This document shows positions 38,205-39,869 of a stretch of DNA of 39,869 bases, in pieces. Position numbers and translations under genes: made by a program. The first letter of the stretch is position 1; each line of letters opens with the position of its first letter. The stretch comes from a virus: IMG/VR virus record IMGVR_UViG_3300042922_000195, positions 1-39,869 of that record, one strand, 5' to 3'. Below the pieces are notes generated by a model, which worked only from the letters and a program-made list of their open reading frames with translations, did no database searches and was not told where the DNA came from.

Positions 38205-38843
38205 ATGGATTGGTTTAAAGATTTTTTATTTCCATTAACATCTTTGGTATTTTCATCTTTTGCGTTATTCTTTACGCTTAAAAACGAAGCAAATAAAAAG
38301 TTCGCAATCAATATTGATTATTTAGATAAACAGATTAGTGAACTTCTTGTGGATAGAACATCTGATGAAAATCCAGATGTTTATCATCAACAAAAATACA
38401 GGCTTATTCCTTTAGTTGTAATTACAAATTTAAGTAGCTATCCTATAACCGTTACAGAATTCATGTTGAATAGTACCTATAGTTTTGGTGCTTTTACATT
38501 AACTGGTGATAATTATGAAGTTACATATTTGTCAAATGCCATAAAAATTGGTGGGGGCGTCATTCATACAAGCGGCCCTGAAAGAAAAATTGTTTATGGT
38601 GATCTTTCTAATAAATTTTTAAAACCTACTTTTACTATTGCTCCATTCGAGTCTGTAACAGGGCTTTTATTTTTCAGATATAACGATTCTCAAATTGGGA
38701 AAAATAGTCTAACTATTAAGACTTCCCGCGGTTCGAAGGAATTTCCATTACAGATAACGAAACAGTTTGTTTCGCAGAAAGTGACTGACTATACCCCTCC
38801 GCAACTAGAAGAATTTTTTGAGGGAGAACACCTTCAACTTTGA
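38205..38843 (+). CDS. Membrane-anchored protein of unknown function, only plus-strand gene
   Basis: A 212-residue protein with one N-terminal membrane helix (about 10-27, FPLTSLVFSSFALFFTL), a charged helix (about 28-50), then a beta-rich globular part (LIPLVVITNLSSYPITVTEF, YSFGAFTLTGDNYEVTY). It is the only gene in the window on this strand, has its own promoter and GGTGG ribosome site, and is AT-rich. This fits a moron, possibly lysogenic conversion, superinfection exclusion or defence. No known family is recognised. Confidence 0.82.
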   Translation: MDWFKDFLFPLTSLVFSSFALFFTLKNEANKKFAINIDYLDKQISELLVDRTSDENPDVYHQQKYRLIPLVVITNLSSYPITVTEFMLNSTYSFGAFTLTGDNYEVTYLSNAIKIGGGVIHTSGPERKIVYGDLSNKFLKPTFTIAPFESVTGLLFFRYNDSQIGKNSLTIKTSRGSKEFPLQITKQFVSQKVTDYTPPQLEEFFEGEHLQL

Positions 38844-38913
38844 TATATTCTTGAATAACTTTAGTAAAAGCTTGTTCCAAAGAGCATATATTTACTTTTG
38901 GTAAATTTTCCAA
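38716..38913 (-). CDS. Hypothetical protein, 65 residues, overlapping the plus-strand gene end
   Basis: A minus-strand frame starting on TTG 38913 with a strong AAGGAGGGG ribosome site. The product starts MENLPKVNICSLEQAFTKV and has helices. The last 128 bases run antisense through the end of the plus-strand gene. The first half looks native, so the plus gene may have been inserted into or next to an older gene and changed its end. Moderate support. Confidence 0.5.
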   Translation of the reverse strand: MENLPKVNICSLEQAFTKVIQEYIKVEGVLPQKILLVAEGYSQSLSAKQTVSLSVMEIPSNRGKS

Positions 38914-38943
38914 TTCTGCCCCTCCTTCCGTGTGGGGTTATTT

Positions 38944-39684
38944 TTAATCCAGTAGGTCCATTTGAGGATAGTAACCCTCTGCAGTTAACAAGTTGTATAT
39001 GAAAACACGACCTTTTTGCGTCCATTTAGTATTCATCACAACTTTTACGCCGCCATCAGCTTTTGGAATTTCGCTTGTGTGCGATTTTGTGTATCCTTGG
39101 TTCATATGTTTGCGGTACAGAATCCATTGACCACTTACTTTATGCTGAACACCTAACTCATTAAGCAGTTTATTGAGTGCGATTGCCGACATTCCATAAT
39201 CAGCTGCGATTTGAGACGTTGCTACTGTATCTGTTGATGATAGGATCATATCTAGGTAACTGATTTTCGGCTCATATTCAGCGATCTGTTGTTCTAGTAG
39301 TTGGTTCTTTTCTTCTAGGTCAGCTGCTAGTCGCAATGCTTGTGCAAAGCTTTGAGGAACATTTGTGTAGCTACCTGTTTTTCTGATTGTTGGAAGGACT
39401 TCTTCCATTACCCATGCTTCAAACTTTTCGGCACCTGGTAGGTTTGACTTGATAATTAGACGATAAACATCCGATTCAGGAATAATTTTGAATTTTTGAC
39501 GACGACCTAACGAATCGTTACCCCATGTTTCAATCGCTTTTTTGCAATGGTCATTAGTGGCTTTGCTAGGATTTTTATATCCCACAGTTTTGGCAATATC
39601 GTTTGCTACGAAATACGGAATATCATTTTCTAGAAACGTTCGAACCTCATTTTTTTCAAAATTAAAAATTTGCGGCGTGTTCAC
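38944..39684 (-). CDS. Phage antirepressor (Bro-N and KilA-C/ANT type)
   Basis: A 246-residue regulator. The N-terminal Bro-N domain has NDIPYFVANDIAKTVGYKNP and WVMEEVLPTIRKTGSY. A Glu/Gln coiled coil (about 115-145) leads to a C-terminal antirepressor domain with TSQIAADYGMSAIALNKLLNE, GQWILYRKH and WTQKGRVFIYNLLTAEG. Such proteins bind or act against the phage repressor and promote lytic growth. GTG 39684 has GAGGAGG upstream. The repressor and Cro genes are expected further right, outside the window. Confidence 0.9.
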   Translation of the reverse strand: MNTPQIFNFEKNEVRTFLENDIPYFVANDIAKTVGYKNPSKATNDHCKKAIETWGNDSLGRRQKFKIIPESDVYRLIIKSNLPGAEKFEAWVMEEVLPTIRKTGSYTNVPQSFAQALRLAADLEEKNQLLEQQIAEYEPKISYLDMILSSTDTVATSQIAADYGMSAIALNKLLNELGVQHKVSGQWILYRKHMNQGYTKSHTSEIPKADGGVKVVMNTKWTQKGRVFIYNLLTAEGYYPQMDLLD

Positions 39685-39699
39685 TCTGCTTCCTCCTCT

Positions 39700-39869
39700 T
39701 TATGCAACCTCTGAAGGTTTCAATTTTTTTGATCTATAACGATTAGCTTCTTTCCATTTCAAATACCAAAGGAATGTTCCAAGGTGAATCCAAGTTACGC
39801 TATGGGTTGGTTTTAAAACTCCTTCTTTGAATTCAGGAATACTCTCCATCTCTTTTTGATACGTATTTA
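39700..39869 (-). CDS. Partial gene, DUF771-like early protein (C-terminal end)
   Basis: The last 56 codons of a minus-strand gene that continues past the right edge. The protein end has SVTWIHLGTFLWYLKWKEA followed by a basic tail, resembling the end of DUF771-type phage proteins that sit between cro and the antirepressor. The start lies outside the window. Family call is from memory of pattern. Confidence 0.6.
   Translation of the reverse strand, partial: NTYQKEMESIPEFKEGVLKPTHSVTWIHLGTFLWYLKWKEANRYRSKKLKPSEVA

Noticed and set aside
1-39869. CRISPR arrays, tRNA or rRNA genes, insertion sequences, integrase
   Set aside because: No spaced repeats, cloverleaf-like or transposase sequences were seen in reading. 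The only mobile element supported is the intein.

Overview
The window is the greater part of a temperate, tailed (siphovirus-type) phage or prophage of a low-GC Gram-positive host. The best guess is Enterococcus or a near relative among the Lactobacillales and Listeria group, judged from AT-rich codon use, strong AGGAGG ribosome sites, the RinA/ArpU-type late activator, the Bro-N antirepressor and the style of the amidase endolysin. The sequence alone does not fix the species. No integrase, CI repressor, att site, tRNA or rRNA is visible; these would lie beyond the ends. All but one gene lie on the minus strand, so the genome reads from right (early) to left (late).

Right end, early region (about 39.9 to 25.3 kb): the tail of a small DUF771-like gene, a Bro-N antirepressor, a lone plus-strand membrane protein with its own promoter (38205-38843), a run of small proteins, an ERF single-strand annealing protein, an HNH nuclease, a replisome organizer whose gene holds iteron-like repeats (probable replication origin), a DnaB-type helicase interrupted in its Walker A motif by a 349-residue LAGLIDADG intein with class 3 features, a RusA-type resolvase that seems to start on a non-AUG codon, SSB, and about 20 small accessory genes (YopX-like, zinc-ribbon, ImmA/IrrE-like HExxH, PD-(D/E)xK-like). 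The region ends with a RinA/ArpU-type late activator at 25266-25679.

Early/late switch (25.04-25.27 kb): a gene-free leader with a candidate -10 box, an 11-bp perfect inverted repeat 52 nt apart, and a strong intrinsic terminator just before the first late gene. It looks like the site where late transcription is controlled.

Late region (25.0 kb to the left end): metallophosphoesterase, small and large terminase, SPP1-type portal, Mu F/SPP1 gp7-type head protein, a DUF2829/Tad2-like protein (possible anti-Thoeris function), a zinc-ribbon protein, a structured RNA hairpin, scaffold, decoration protein, phage capsid E major capsid protein, head-tail connectors, tail tube, tail assembly chaperones joined by a -1 frameshift at T TTT TTC, a 1633-residue tape measure with two cell-wall-degrading domains, a small tail protein, a 1463-residue tail hub/fibre with a peptidase S74 chaperone tail, small proteins, holin and amidase endolysin. 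Terminator hairpins in the lysis end overlap gene ends so that stop codons lie in the hairpin loops.
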